This document shows, one piece after another, positions 1 through 10,300 of a stretch of 59,773 bases of DNA. The stretch is from NCBI GenBank assembly GCA_963575745.1, contig CAUYUJ010003003.1:535541-595313 (forward strand), in the 5' to 3' direction. Both the position numbers and the translations under genes were made by a program. Numbering within the stretch: position 1 is the first letter of the stretch; every line of letters starts with the position of its first letter. The notes under the pieces were generated by a model. That model saw only the letters and a list, made by a program, of their open reading frames with translations, was not told the origin of the DNA and did no database searches. The stretch is from Prorocentrum cordatum (Eukaryota; Sar; Dinophyceae; Prorocentrales; Prorocentraceae).

Positions 1-96
1 GGTGCTCATAGCCCGGCACCCGCCGTTCGCTGCCATGCCCCAATTGCTCATGTGCCAGTTGGACACACGGCGTATTCTTCTTCTTCTTCTTCGCCA

Positions 97-240
97 TGCC
101 CGCCCGCCCGCCCGCCCGCCCTCCCGCCCTCCCGCCCGCCCGCCCGCCCGCCCGCCCGCCCGCCCGCCCGCCCGCCCTCCCGCCCTCCCGCCCTCCCGCC
201 CTCCTCTCTCCCTCCCTCCCTCCCTCCCTCCCTCCCTCCC
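97..240. repeat. CCCG/CCCT tandem tract
   Basis: Low-complexity run of CCCG units grading into CCCT units. It produces proline/arginine-rich open frames in several registers that are not credible genes. The following 240-450 is GC-rich unique-looking sequence with no recognisable gene. Confidence 0.9.
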
Positions 241-450
241 TAAAGTCCTCGCCCCCCTCTGTGCCGCCCCCGACCCCGCCCCCGACCCCCCCCCTCCCGA
301 GGGCGGGCGGGTCCGGGGGCGGCGGCGGGCCCCGGCCGCTGGCCGCCCAGCTGGCCCGCGCGTCCGCGGAGAGCTTCTCCGCCTCGCCCCCCGGCGGGCG
401 GAGGGCGCAGCGCACGGCCGGCGCTGGTACTGCAGTCAACCAGCACAGTC

Positions 451-607
451 AACGAAGGATTGCTAAAAGGATTGCAAAAAAAACCAGGATTGCAAAAAAA
501 AACCGAAGGATTGCAAACAAAAACCCGAAGGATTGCAACAAAAAAGCTGGGATTGCAAAAAAACCCTGGGTTTTTTTGCAATCCTGGGTTTTTTGCAGTC
601 CTTCGTT
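451..607. repeat. Foldback with GGATTGCA tandem units (family S)
   Basis: The ends are inverted: AACGAAGGATTGC at 451-463 against GCAGTCCTTCGTT at 595-607, 12 of 13 pairing. Inside are about five GGATTGCAAAAAAA-type units on one strand, then the reverse orientation. The transcript would fold into one long A/T-rich hairpin. No target duplication is clear. 608-790 holds nothing recognised. Confidence 0.6.
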
Positions 608-794
608 CAGTAGGACGCAAGACCCTTCCGAGGGCCACGTTGCCATAGGAATGTCGGAGGCACGGGTCGCTACACACGGGGCACAAGGGCACCCTTGATT
701 GGCAGGGTCGACCTACTAATCGACCCAGACCCCTCGCCCCCGGCGGGCGGGGGGTCCGGGTCGGGCGCAGCGTGCACGGCTGGCGCTGCTACTG

Positions 795-971
795 CAGTCG
801 GGGCGTTGACCTAAGGAACCCTAAATAATGAACGAGGCCCCTTTTTCCCACAAGTTACGCTTCGATCTCCCATGGAACACCTCATGAAAACCTAAGGCAA
901 GCTGCAGAACAATCCAGGAACACCGAGCCCCTCCCCAACGAAAAGGGGTTCCTTCTTCAGCGCCCCGACTG
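795..971. mobile_element. Mariner-like MITE, family C copy 1
   Basis: A 177-bp element with ends CAGTCGGGGC and GCCCCGACTG. It is flanked by TG on both sides, where other copies have TA. An uninterrupted paralogue of the target lies at 421-447 (GGCGCTGGTACTGCAGTC...). Comparing the two shows that the TG is duplicated and the element is a clean insertion. It is non-autonomous: no reading frame or transposase inside. Confidence 0.85.
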
Positions 972-1151
972 TGCAGTCAACCAGTACAGTAAGGGTGCGC
1001 GATGAGGATGCAAGGGCCGTGGACGCCCATTGTGAAGCTCTTCGAGCGGGGCGCGGCCAGCGGAAGCGGCGAAGGATGGACCGAGGAGGCAAGGATGCAA
1101 GGGCACCCTTGGGAAGGTTGCCCATCCTTACTGTGCGGGTTGACTGTAGCG

Positions 1152-1312
1152 TTAAGTCGGGCACGTCCCTGTACAGGAGGAGTATTCGGAAAAAGCCAAA
1201 GAATAGTCTGGGGACGACTTCGTTTTAGCATTGTTTGACCATTTGGGGATATTTCTTGAGTACTTGTTTTTTTTCGTTCCAAATCCCCCTGTAGGGGGAC
1301 AGGCCGACTTAA
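1152..1312. mobile_element. Foldback MITE, family A copy 1
   Basis: A 161-bp element starting TTAAGTCGGGCACGTCC and ending GGACAGGCCGACTTAA. The terminal inverted repeat is about 40 bp and includes a CCTGTAGGGGGAC-type segment. It is homologous to copies at 32.3, 39.0, 40.4, 46.8/53.8 and 57.8 kb. The palindromic ends make a TA versus TTAA target duplication impossible to distinguish. Confidence 0.8.
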
Positions 1313-1328
1313 TACTAGCGGGCTTAGA

Positions 1329-1545
1329 GGCCCTGGAAACGACAGGGCCGTTTTTATAGCCGGTTCCGTCTTACCGATTTTTGTGGCCGACTCCGACGTC
1401 GTTTTTGTGACCGGTGCCGTCGCGGTCTTTCACAGGTTCCCGGAGCCGTTTATTTGCCGTTTCCGGTCGCCGTTTTTTGCCGTTTCCATGTTCAAGAGAT
1501 ACTTGCTCGGAAACGGTGAAAAACGGCCCGGCTGTTTCCGGGGCC
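1329..1545. repeat. Foldback with GCCGTTTT internal units (family T)
   Basis: The left end GGCCCTGGAAACGACAGGGC and the right end, read in reverse complement (GGCCCCGGAAACAGCCGGGC), pair over about 30 bp including GGCCGTTTTT. The interior repeats degenerate GCCGTTTT(C) units. This is the only copy noticed in the window. Confidence 0.6.
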
Positions 1546-1689
1546 CGCTGAGGCATGGCGACCGCAATCCCCGACTTTGCGGGGCGTCCGAGTGGACAGT
1601 CGTTCTTGGGCCCAAGCTCGGGGAGTATGCGGCGTGGGGGCAACCATCCTCAAAAAAGGTGCGTCCGCATAGCCCTAGCCCCCTGGGTA

Positions 1690-1868
1690 CTCCAGATTTC
1701 GTAATAAAGGGAGGGGGGTCTCATTTCGGGGGGGGTCTCTTCCAGGCTATCTTGGAGGGCCTGGGGGGTCTTGGGACGATGTTTTGGAGGGTTCTCCCAC
1801 GGGGGAGGTCTGAAATGGCTTGTCTTGGAGGGTCCAGACCCCGCTCCCTTATATCACGAAATCTGGAG
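1690..1868. mobile_element. TA-flanked MITE, family E copy 1
   Basis: A 179-bp element with ends CTCCAGATTTCGTAATAAAG and its reverse complement, flanked by TA on both sides (1688-1689, 1869-1870). The interior is G-rich (a GGGGGGTCTC block and a GTTTTGGAGGGTTCTCCCAC block). It matches copies at 22305-22484 and 31829-32006. The size, termini and TA duplication fit a Tc1/mariner-type non-autonomous element. Confidence 0.85.
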
Positions 1869-1870
1869 TA

Positions 1871-2623
1871 TGTGTCCCCGATGTTCCCCCTCTTTTCGAG
1901 CGGCCTAGCTTTGTGGGCTGGACTCGGGGACCGGCGGCAAGGAGTCGCCTGCGAGGAAAGGTAGGGTGCACCATCTTACGCTCGGTTTTCTATGGAAGCA
2001 GACCTGAATCAAGACGTTGGCGGATTAGCGGCCTAAAGCGGCATCTGCCTAGCGGCAAATAGTGGCACACGCCCCCCGCAGACCGTCCACCAGTCTAATC
2101 GCCACTAGCGGCAGCCAAACGCCAGCCAGAACACAACCCGCTTCCCCTGTGAGGTGATCGCCCTCCGGCGAGGGCCTCTTCTGTACGCTTTCCCCTTGCC
2201 AGGGCCTCTGCGGTGCACGCTATCTCCAAGGTGGGAATAACGTGAAACAAACGGGCTGGCGGCTCCTCATCGCACGCTACTTTTCCACCGCCGAGGGTAA
2301 TGACTGATTGCTTTATCTTGTGAGTCCTCTGGAGCGTAACATTCGTTACCCCCCCCTTGGTCATGACAACGATCGTACGAAAAGAGGGGAGGGGGGTGGA
2401 CCCGCCCCAACGTGCTGGCGTTCGTGCGCAAACTATGGCAATCGCAGCGCTCCACCGCTCCGACGTGCCCCACTCCGCCGAAGCGCTAGCACTACCCTGG
2501 GCCCCAGCCCCCACCCCCCGCGCAGCGACCGTCACAGCACATGAGCAAAAAAGACTAAAGCCTGAGACTGACTCGTAAAGCATACGTCGACGATGAGTGA
2601 GCATTAAGGCAAGCTAGCCCTAC
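1871..2623. other. No gene recognised
   Basis: GC-rich intergenic sequence. Around 2015-2110 there are repeated AGCGGC/GCCACTAGCGG motifs in both orientations, and poly-C/G tracts near 2350-2400. Open frames here are short, overlapping and without recognisable domains. Confidence 0.6.
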
Positions 2624-2817
2624 CAGCCCTTTCTGGCGTGAGCGGTTTAGAACGCTGCCTATTCCCACCCTCATTGTTTCCCTTCGGGGACGGGTTTCAC
2701 CCCTCCACCTCCCCCACCCCGGACCTGGACGGGGTGTCGCCGCCAGTTAGAGCGTCCAAGACGGCCTCAGCGAGAAGGCCAAAATCATTGAGTGCTGACC
2801 TTATGGCTTCCTGGGGT
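2624..2817. repeat. Head module G, copy 1
   Basis: Contains CCCTTCGGGGACGGGTTTCA, C-rich blocks, GGACCTGGAC and a GAGCGTCCAAGACGGCCTC segment. It matches 36706-36907 over roughly 190 bp, about 75-80 percent by eye. In both places it is followed by a degenerate CCAAGA/GGCCCC array, so the two parts travel together. Confidence 0.65.
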
Positions 2818-2819
2818 GA

Positions 2820-3160
2820 GACCCAAATTGAGACCCCGCCCCCTTCCTTGATCGAGCGCCTCCAAGATGGCCTCGAGATGGCCTCCGAGGCCCCTCAAAG
2901 TGCTCCGAAAAGGTCCCATGAGGCGTCAATGAGACCGCGAGAGGCCCCAAAGAGGTCTTCAAGATGCTCCCAAGAGACCCCCAAAAGGCCCCAATAAGCT
3001 CCCCCGAGGCACCCAAGACGCTCCGAGAGGGCCTCGCGACCGCCACGAGGCCTCCTAGGCGCACCAAGAGACCATTCAAGAGGCGATCAAGAGACCCCGA
3101 AGAGAATCCGAAGAGACTCCGAGAGAGACTCCTCATCCGCCTATTCCTCCTCGTTCCTCG
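2820..3160. repeat. Degenerate CCAAGAGGCCCC-type array
   Basis: Imperfect tandem units of roughly 11-15 bp such as CCAAGAGACCCC and CCAAGATGGCCTC. This is the reverse orientation of the TTGGGGCCTC arrays elsewhere in the window. All six frames stay open for long stretches because of the repeat, so open frames here are not genes. Confidence 0.8.
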
Positions 3161-3888
3161 TCCATATGTCCTCCTCCATCCGCCCCCTCTTGGGATGTGA
3201 AGGCGTCCACAGCTCTTCATCACAACGCATGGTCCTCATCCACGTTCCTGACCCGAACAACTACTCACCTGGGCTCGTGTATGGATGGGCTGGTTGGGGT
3301 ATACGAAGCTCTAGGCATAGAAGGGCCAAGGCCTGGACTACACGCCAACCCGCTGCACTCGGCGAGCAGCGAAGACTGCGCTGCTGCGCGGAGGCAAGAT
3401 GGGCACCACGTCGCTGAAGGGGGCGCAATCACAACAGGGGGGAAGCATGTTGCAGCACTGTTGCACCCATCGTGGCACCTTTTGGGCGCCAATGGGGCCC
3501 CTTCAGGGCCCCTTCCCTGAAACCCTCGTCACACCCCCCTTCCCCGACACTTGATTGATCTGCGGGGCGAGAGCGAACCTCTTCCGCTAAAAGCTAGGCG
3601 GGCTACGCACAGCTTTAATCAGGGAGACAGGGCACAGGAAGGCCTTTCCCCGACACAAGGCCGCTCCAATGTCTTCGATTCGTGGGCACGGGGGTCTGGG
3701 CACTTCCCACGGGTCGGTATTCGGAAATGGAATTGTTTCTGAAAGTCCCAGGGTCCAACGAAGACCCCTTGAGGCAGAAAACAGCCCAAAACCACCCGCT
3801 CCAATTTCTTGGAGCGTCGGGTCTTTAGGTTGTCGCCCTCCATTACCCAGAGATCTGGCGTCTTGATTTTCCCGGTGCGGGATTTTCC
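3161..3888. other. No gene recognised
   Basis: Unique-looking GC-rich sequence with no domain-bearing frame and no clear inverted repeat found by eye. Confidence 0.5.
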
Positions 3889-3890
3889 AG

Positions 3891-4556
3891 CAGGAGGAGG
3901 AGGAGGAGGAGGGATGAGAGGAGAAGGAGGAGGAGAAGCAAGAGGAGGATGAGGAGGACGAGGAGGAGGACGAAAGGGAGCGAGGGGCGATGTGGGCAGT
4001 AGAGGCCAAAGAGGCCCCACCCCCGATCAATAGAGGCAGCTTTCCTCCTCCTCCTCCTCCTCCTCCTCCTCCTGCTCATCGCCCCTCGCGCCTCACCCCT
4101 CTCCATCTCGTCCTCCTCCTCCACCTCCTCCTCGTCCTCCTCCTGCTCCTCCTATTCCTCCTCCTCCTCCTCCTCTTCCGCATGCCCCTCCTCCTCTTCC
4201 TCCTCATCGTCCTCCTCCTCCTCCTCCTCCTCCTCCTTCTCCTCCCCCTCGCTCCCCAGTTCCCCGCTGCCGCCGGGAGGCGCGCCTCCAGGACCCTCAC
4301 CTCGTCGACGAGCTGCTGCAGGCGGCTCTCCATGAACCTCTGCTCCTCGGCGCTGCGCGGCCGCCCCCGCCCGCCCCTCTCCTCCTCCTGCCTCCCCGAG
4401 GGGGATGGGGGCAGGAGGAGGACGATGAGGAGGAGGAGGACGATGAGGAGGAGGAGGAGGAGGAGGAGGAGGGGGAGGGGGAGGAGGAGGAGGAGGAGGA
4501 GGAGGAGGAGGAGGAGGAGGGAGGAGGAGGAGGAGGACGAGGAGGAGGAGGCTGGG
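3891..4556. repeat. GGA/CTC trinucleotide tracts in alternating orientation
   Basis: GGA-type units at about 3891-3975, CTC-type units at about 4043-4250, and GGA-type again at about 4409-4556. The inverted arrangement lets one strand fold on itself. The frames encode poly-Ser, poly-Pro, poly-Leu, poly-Glu or poly-Arg and are not credible genes. 4557-5088 holds nothing else recognised. Confidence 0.85.
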
Positions 4557-5088
4557 CGCTGCCCCCTGGAGCCAGCCAGCAGGACCGTCCCAACTCTCCA
4601 CACCACGAGAGCACCCTGGCCGAAGCAGAGGAGGGATACGCCGCGGCGCCGGGACAGCCCTGACGGGTGAAGGAGGGGGAGGAGGCGGAGGAGGAGACTT
4701 AGACTTAGACAACCCTGGGCGAAGCAAGCAGCGCCTATCCGACGAGTCTTGATCGCTGGGCGGCATTCCTGTGTTCAGGCTGCAACTCAGAGGGAGGATT
4801 AGGAGAAGGGAGGCGGAGGGATGAAGAGGAGGGAGAGGGGAGGAGGAAGGAGGAGGGAGGAGGGAAGCGAAAGAACGCGCTCGGACTTCGCGCTTTGGGT
4901 TTCCGCGCGGGCCCAGGCCCGCGTCCCGACCGCTCGCCGCTCTCAGGTCGGTCCCTCGTCCGATCGCAGCACCACCCCCCCTCCCGTCGGGTCTCGCCCG
5001 ACCTCCCGAAGGCTGCCGCGCCTTCTCCGCGCTGTCGCTCCCTCTTCGCGCCCTTTCCTGAGACACCCCAGGAGTTGCACCTGACCTC

Positions 5089-5175
5089 AGGTCGGGCATG
5101 TCCTCCTCCTACGTACAGGCGGAGTTTGGACGAAAACTGACGAATACCCCAAAACTGCCCAAACATACTCACACA
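5089..5175. mobile_element. Family A MITE, left-end fragment (copy 2)
   Basis: AGGTCGGGCATGTCC followed by TACAGGCGGAGTTTGGACG matches the left half of the family A elements. The right half is missing, and the fragment abuts a GC-rich palindrome. Confidence 0.65.
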
Positions 5176-5215
5176 CTAGAACCACGCGCGCGCTGCGCGC
5201 GCGCTTTGGTTCTAG
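5176..5215. repeat. GC-rich palindrome
   Basis: CTAGAACCA and TGGTTCTAG enclose two opposed GCGCGCGC blocks. A similar half (GCGCGCGTGGTTCTAGCT) occurs near 14510-14530. Possibly an end of another foldback. Confidence 0.6.
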
Positions 5216-5895
5216 CAAGATGCGGCGACGGTTTAGGGTTCGCAGCATCGGAGAGCAGACAGACGTCTATCAATCATGATCAATCAGCAAACCGCACCAT
5301 CCCTCTATGCCCCCACGGATGCACGCCATGAGCCCCAGTCGACCTTAATCCTGCATTCTCCTCTCAGCAAACCCTCTCAATCCCTTTCCTTTCCACACCC
5401 TTTTTGGCGGACTAATGGGATCACATTCCACGCGGCAGAGGAGCAGTTGCGGGCGCGGTGGACGAATTCCACTCGGCGTGCAACCATGAAACATACAGAG
5501 GGCCGCAGGTCGAAATAGGATTCCGCATTATCCCACTTCAGCTGCCTACATACCCTTTGTTTCATTCCCAGGGGGGCGCCTCGAGAAAACAACTCACACA
5601 CGTACAGCAGCAGCTCGTGTGTCCACCGGGGGGAGGAGGGGGGGCGGGCCCCAGTGCTTAATCAACCCGGTTGAAGCAACCGCTTTAAGCAGCCAAGATC
5701 TGGTCTTTGGGGAGGAGGGAGCGGGGGCCCGCGCCGATCGGCGAAACAAGACATAAGAAACAGCTACGTACCTCTCAAGACGGCTCAATGGGCCCGATTT
5801 CGGCACACCCCTCACGCACTCTACGCCTATCCAAGGCCTAGACGACCCAGAGCGTCCAAGGCCCACCTCGAGCAAACCCAATGTCTCGGCATTCC
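5216..5895. other. No gene recognised; short family L match
   Basis: Mostly unique-looking sequence. About 5695-5760 (a GGGCCCGCGCCGATCGGCGAA segment) resembles repeat family L at 23.2 and 39.6 kb. Confidence 0.5.
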
Positions 5896-5909
5896 CACAA
5901 ATTATGGCA

Positions 5910-6095
5910 ATGGAGCGAAGCTTCTGCGCGTTGAGCGGAAGTTCAAGCTCAAGCTAAAAGAGAACTATAAAATTGAGCGAAGCTTCCGCGCGTTGAGCGG
6001 AAGTTCAAGCTCAAGCGCATACAGCTGGACTTCAAATAATTTGGATCGAAAATGGAGCGACGCTCACAGCGAAGGCAGAACATCAAGCTCAAGCT
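5910..6095. repeat. Tandem GAGCGAAGCTTC units
   Basis: Two near-identical segments of about 45 bp, each beginning GAGCGAAGCTTC and ending AAGTTCAAGCTCAAGC, lie about 60 bp apart (near 5914 and 5974). A third, more degraded unit (GAGCGACGCTCACAGCGAAG) lies near 6055. The units contain internal GCTT/AAGC dyads. Confidence 0.7.
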
Positions 6096-6399
6096 AATGT
6101 GAAGGGGAGCCCCAGGTTGCCGTGGGCCTGCAGAAGGTGGGTCTCCTTTCTGCGGTCCAGGCGGCGCCAGAGCACCGCTCCCCTCGGATCCTGCCCAATG
6201 CCTGCCCACGAACCCCCAGGCCTGTCCAAGGTCAGCCCGACGGCCTATCCAATGCCTGCCTCAGGCTTACCTGGCGGCCTTTCAAGAGCTGATACATGGC
6301 CTACCCAGAACCCAGTGAAGGCCCGCACACGACCTAGCCAAGGCTCATCACAGATTTGTCACGTCCAAGATCTTTACAAAGTTTACGTCTAGCGAACCA

Positions 6400-6960
6400 C
6401 ATGCGAGCGCCATAACGAATGTGAACACCCAAATGCGCGCGATCACCGTGCCCGCGCTCGTCTTACAACCGCGACGAAAATCTTTACAACGATGGGCTGT
6501 CGTGAAGGGTTCTATGGTGCGCCCACCTTCGTCGTGCAACCACCGCGCAAAATTTGCCAACACTGGGCCACCCTGAAGGTTTGAACGGTACGCGCCAAAA
6601 AAAATCGACAACGAAATAATCGATCCGACGGTCTTCCCAGTACCGCGGCGACTGCCGGGACTGATCCGAGTGTTCGCTTCCTTCGTGGCGGCCCTGAAAA
6701 AAAGCACACCCACCTCAAAAAGCCAACGTCTCGCGTGAGATATCCCCGAATGCTGGCCGCAAGTGGGCAAGTGTCCCACCCCGTGGTCGCTCCCCATTGT
6801 GGCGCCCAGCAACGTTTGTTGCGACATCGCGAACACCACGCGGCCCTGAAAAAGACGCGCCTACATCCGTGAAACAAGCGAACCGCTGGAGACATCCCCA
6901 CAATCTGGGCACGAACCGGTAAATGTCCTAATTATCCCCTGGCGGCACCCCCTTGTGTTG
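6400..6960. repeat. Diverged tandem duplications
   Basis: Two about 65-bp related units near 6460-6590 (ACCGCG-CAAAATCTTT/TTTGCC and a GGGC-CTGAAGG segment) are followed by a duplication of about 150 bp period near 6685 and 6840, marked by GGCCCTGAAAAA, AGCG/AACG and GA-ACATCCCC-AAT-CTGG. Function unknown. 6961-7555 holds no recognised feature apart from a short GGA run near 7015. Confidence 0.5.
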
Positions 6961-7555
6961 CCCAAGTGCGAGGCCTGTCACACCGCGAAAATTCTGATCG
7001 TGATATGGAAAAGGAGGGAGGAGGAGGAGGAGGAGGAGGGAATGAGTAGACGGAGGCGCGACACGGATAACAAGAATTCACGACGCAAAACACGGAAATA
7101 AACGCCGCAACATATTCCACGAGACGTGCAACTGCTGCACAATGATCCGTTATCACCGTCGCACCCTTGATCCGCACGCGTTCGACGGAAACTGGCGGCA
7201 ATCAAACTGGCCCAATCTGCCAGGGCATCGCTCGTGGGGGGAGGGCCTCCTCGCCTCGGGCTGCTCTCCCGCAGCCGCGCCCCGCCGTCGACGGCGAGCG
7301 CGCGCCTTGTGGGTGCCCTGACCGTCCCGGGCGGCCGCCGCAGGCCCGAACGTGCGTTTGATTCGCCCATGTCGTCCAGCCCGCCCATCTGAACCAAGAA
7401 AGCCGGTTTCTGCTGAGACATCCTCACGATTCGCTCTTAAACTTAAGCTGGCCACGGCGTGCAGGTGACGCTGGCGGTGTGCTGCCCGCGCCGAGGCGAG
7501 AGCGCCGTTTGGACGGACTTTCGGCCATTGTACGGTTCGGCCCGCATAGTACGCT

Positions 7556-7826
7556 ATGTTATCAATGCGAGGCTAAGCTATGCGGTGTGATGCGATGCGA
7601 TACTATGCTGTGCGATGCGATGCTATGCTATGCTATGCTACGCCATACTGTGCCATGCGATGATATGCTAGTATATGCGACGCGATGCGATGCGATGCTA
7701 TGACATGCTATGCGATGCTATGCTATGCTATGCTATGCTACGCGATGCTCGTCTATGCTGTGTTGTGCGATGCTATGCGATGCTATGCTATGCTCTGCTG
7801 TGCGATGCAATGCTATGTTGTAGCTC
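7556..7826. repeat. ATGCT/ATGCG pentanucleotide satellite
   Basis: About 270 bp of degenerate 5-bp units TATGC, GATGC and CATGC. The frames read as Met/Leu/Cys/Asp-rich peptides and are repeat artefacts. Confidence 0.9.
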
Positions 7827-8009
7827 CAGTTGGTTCCCCTTCCTCACCCCCACCACCACACGCACAACCTCTTTATCACCCGAAGGGTGGTCGTACATGT
7901 AGGTATACACTGGCAGGATCTCGCGGCCAGAGATACAACCGCCTCGCGCACACTTGCCTGGAGCGGGGAGGGATGGGGAGGAATCTGGGAGGAGCGGGGA
8001 GGGGTGCAG

Positions 8010-8460
8010 AGTGAGGTGTCTTGTGGGCCTCTTGGACTGTCTCAGAGCGCTCTGGGATCCACAGGCGCCTACGGAGGTCGTCTTGGAGGGCTCTGTGGGA
8101 CGTTTTGGGGCGATCCTGGGAGCTTCTTGGACCGTCTTGGAGGCCTTGTTGGGATGTCTTGCGGCGCTCTTGGGGTTCTCTGAGGCCGTCGTGGACGCTA
8201 TTAATACAAAGCGCATATGCCCAAAATAGACGTTTCCCAAAGGAATTAGGGCGATGTGTGTTCCTTGCGGCCCTCATAAGTGTCCTCTTGAAGCCCTCTT
8301 CAAGCGCTTGGGGGGCCTCTCGGGCCGTCTTGAAGCCATCATGGGCGTCTTGACGAACTCTTGGACCGTCTCGGAAACCTCCTGGACCGTCTGAGGAGCG
8401 CCTTCGGGCCCTCCGAAAGCCCCCCGAAGGACCCCGAGGGACACAGTGGGCACCGCGGGG
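8010..8460. repeat. Degenerate TTGGGGCCTC-type array
   Basis: Tandem degenerate units of about 11-15 bp (CTCTTGGGGC, GTCTTGGA). They are interrupted at about 8190-8275 by an AT-richer core (ATTAATACAAAGCGCATATG and following) of the type also seen in other arrays at 8.9, 12.2, 13.5, 15.8, 18.9 and 22.0 kb. Confidence 0.75.
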
Positions 8461-8545
8461 GGAGGGGGGAGTTTGGGAAAAGTGGACAGCCTCGGGCCCT
8501 AGGGGTCTGGTCGCGGGGTTCGCATGGTGACGGGCAACTATGATG

Positions 8546-8595
8546 AGCGCTTGCGCGCTGCAGTCAGATCCACCTTGAGCCAAAATGGCTACGGA
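8546..8595 (-). ncRNA. Spliced-leader RNA-like locus
   Basis: Read on the minus strand, 8594 to 8574 is an exact dinoflagellate spliced-leader exon beginning CCGTAGCCATTTTGG, preceded by T at 8595. It includes the ATTTTGG Sm-like site. The next bases are GTGG, a potential 5' splice donor. At 8559-8546 a hairpin AGCGC-GCAA-GCGCT with a GNRA loop follows. The total of about 50 nt fits the 50-60 nt dinoflagellate SL RNAs. Alternatively this is a lone relict leader from a retroposed mRNA whose body decayed. No tandem copies are present, which argues for a solitary gene or pseudogene. Confidence 0.55.
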
Positions 8596-8596
8596 T

Positions 8597-9210
8597 GCTC
8601 GTGGGGCGTCTTTGGGGGCTCCTGTGGGGCCTCGTGGAGCCTCTAGGAGGCCTCTAGGAGGCCTCTTGGGCTCTCGTAGGGTCTCTTGGGGCCTCCTGGA
8701 GGCCTACTGGGGCGGAAGGCTCGAATTGTCGGTTCGTGTTCCCCCTCTTGAGCCCCTCTTGGGGCCCTCTTGAGGCGATCTTGGGCGCCTCTAGGGTCGC
8801 CTTGGGGCACTTTTTGGGCCATCTTGGGGGCTCTCTCTATTGCGCCGTCGTGGCGCCCTCTTTGGGTGCCTCTTGGGCCGTCTTGAGCTGGTTTCTGGGG
8901 CCTCATGGGCTGTCTTGAACCGTTGGAAGCACGAAACAGCGAGAACACGAACAACCTTCAAAAACCATTGAGGAAACCTACTTGCTTCGCCTCCTGAGTG
9001 CCTCGTGGGAGCACTTTTGAGGGCATCTTGGCCATCTTGAAGCTCTCTTGGGCTGTCTTCAAAACCATGTTGGACCAATTTTGGAACGCTCTTGTGCGGT
9101 CTTGGGCTCTCTCGGACCGGTCGTGGGCCATCAAGGCGCCATCTTGGACGTCTCTCGGCCCTTTTTGACGTTTTTTGGCGCCCCCCGCTGGGCCCGAAAC
9201 GGTCAGACGA
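8597..9210. repeat. Degenerate TTGGGGCCTC-type array
   Basis: Units such as CTCTTGGGCCGTCTTGGGG, with a core at about 8920-8990 (CGTTGGAAGCACGAAACAGC and an AAAAACCATTGAGG-like stretch). No gene. Confidence 0.75.
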
Positions 9211-9252
9211 AAAATCAGTGCACTTTGGAGGGCCCGGGACCTCCTACCCATT

Positions 9253-9420
9253 ATACGTATACATATATATATATATATATGTATATGTATATGTATGTAT
9301 ATACATGCTTACATATATATATATATATACTGTATATTATGCATACATAAACCAACACATCATACATATATATATATATGTATGTATGTGTATATATATA
9401 TATAAATATTCCCTTTTCTA
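9253..9420. repeat. TA/CATA microsatellite
   Basis: Runs of TATATA and ACATATGTATG units. Confidence 0.9.
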
Positions 9421-9430
9421 TATTTTTATA

Positions 9431-9880
9431 ATCCTGGGGGGTGGGACCCCCCCCCCCGAAATAGGATCCTCCCCAACCGGGACTTCCGGAAACGGGACCC
9501 CTCACGAGGATCGCAGCCTTCGAGCGCGAAAATTAGCGCTCTCCGTCCAAAGAGGAAGGTGAGAGGACACGCGAGGCTCCTTGGACCTCCCGAGAGGCTT
9601 TCTCGAGGCTCCTACGAAGGCCCAAGAGGGTCCCAAGAGCCTTCCAGAGTCCTCCGAAGAAGCCCCCGAGAGATGAACATCTGTGATTTCCTATGGTTTT
9701 TCTAAGTTTGCTTCTTTGCATGTTCACTGTTCCGACGTGCCAAGACGGCCGAAGACGCCCACAAGACCGATGCCAGACGGCTCAAGAGGCCTCCAAGCGA
9801 GTCCGAAACCGGCCCAAGACAGCCCCGACACGGCCCAAGGGGTGCCCCAGACGGCCCCAGAGAGCCCCAAGACGGCCTTC
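9431..9880. repeat. Long direct repeat, unit 1
   Basis: Starts ATCCTGGGGGGTGGGACCCC and continues through a CTCACGAGGATCGCAGCC block, a TTTCCTATGGTTTTTCTAAG block and a GCATGTTCACTGTTCCGACG block into a CCAAGACGGCCCC array. It is almost identical to 10565-11050, with an offset of 1134 bp at the start. Confidence 0.85.
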
Positions 9881-9887
9881 AGAAACG

Positions 9888-10300
9888 GCACCCCTCACGA
9901 GGATCGTAGCCTTCCAGCGCGAAACTGAGCGATCTTCGTCCGAAGGGGCACCTACGAGGGTACGCGAGGGTCCTCGGGTTGCCTTCAAAGCCTCTTAAAG
10001 GTTCCCCCGACAGCTTGAGAAGGCCCCACGAACCTCGCAGAGTTCTCTGAAGAGGGCCCCAAGAGATCAAAATCATTAATTTCCGATGGCTTTCCTAAGA
10101 TTTTGGCTTCGTTGCATGTTCACTGTTCCGACGTGCCAAGACGGCCGAAGACGCCCACAAGACCAATCCCAGAGGGCCCAAGCAGCCTCCAAGCGAGTCC
10201 ACAGCCGGCCCAACAGAGCCTCCAGACGGCCCAAGCCGTGCCCAAGACGGCCCCAGAGAGCCCCACGACAAGCTTCAGACAGAGCTTAAAAGGGAAAAAA
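9888..10300. repeat. Long direct repeat, diverged middle unit
   Basis: The same order of blocks as the flanking units (CCCCTCACGAGGATCGTAGCC, a GCATGTTCACTGTTCCGACG block, a CCAAGACGGCC array) but clearly diverged. 10301-10560 continues as degenerate array. Confidence 0.75.

Noticed and set aside
4152-5099. Long Pro/Ser/Arg-rich frame
   Set aside because: The length comes from GGA/CTC tracts that keep several frames open; no domain, and composition follows the repeat.
5229-5240. Telomere-like GGTTTAGGGTT
   Set aside because: Only a single unit; no array.
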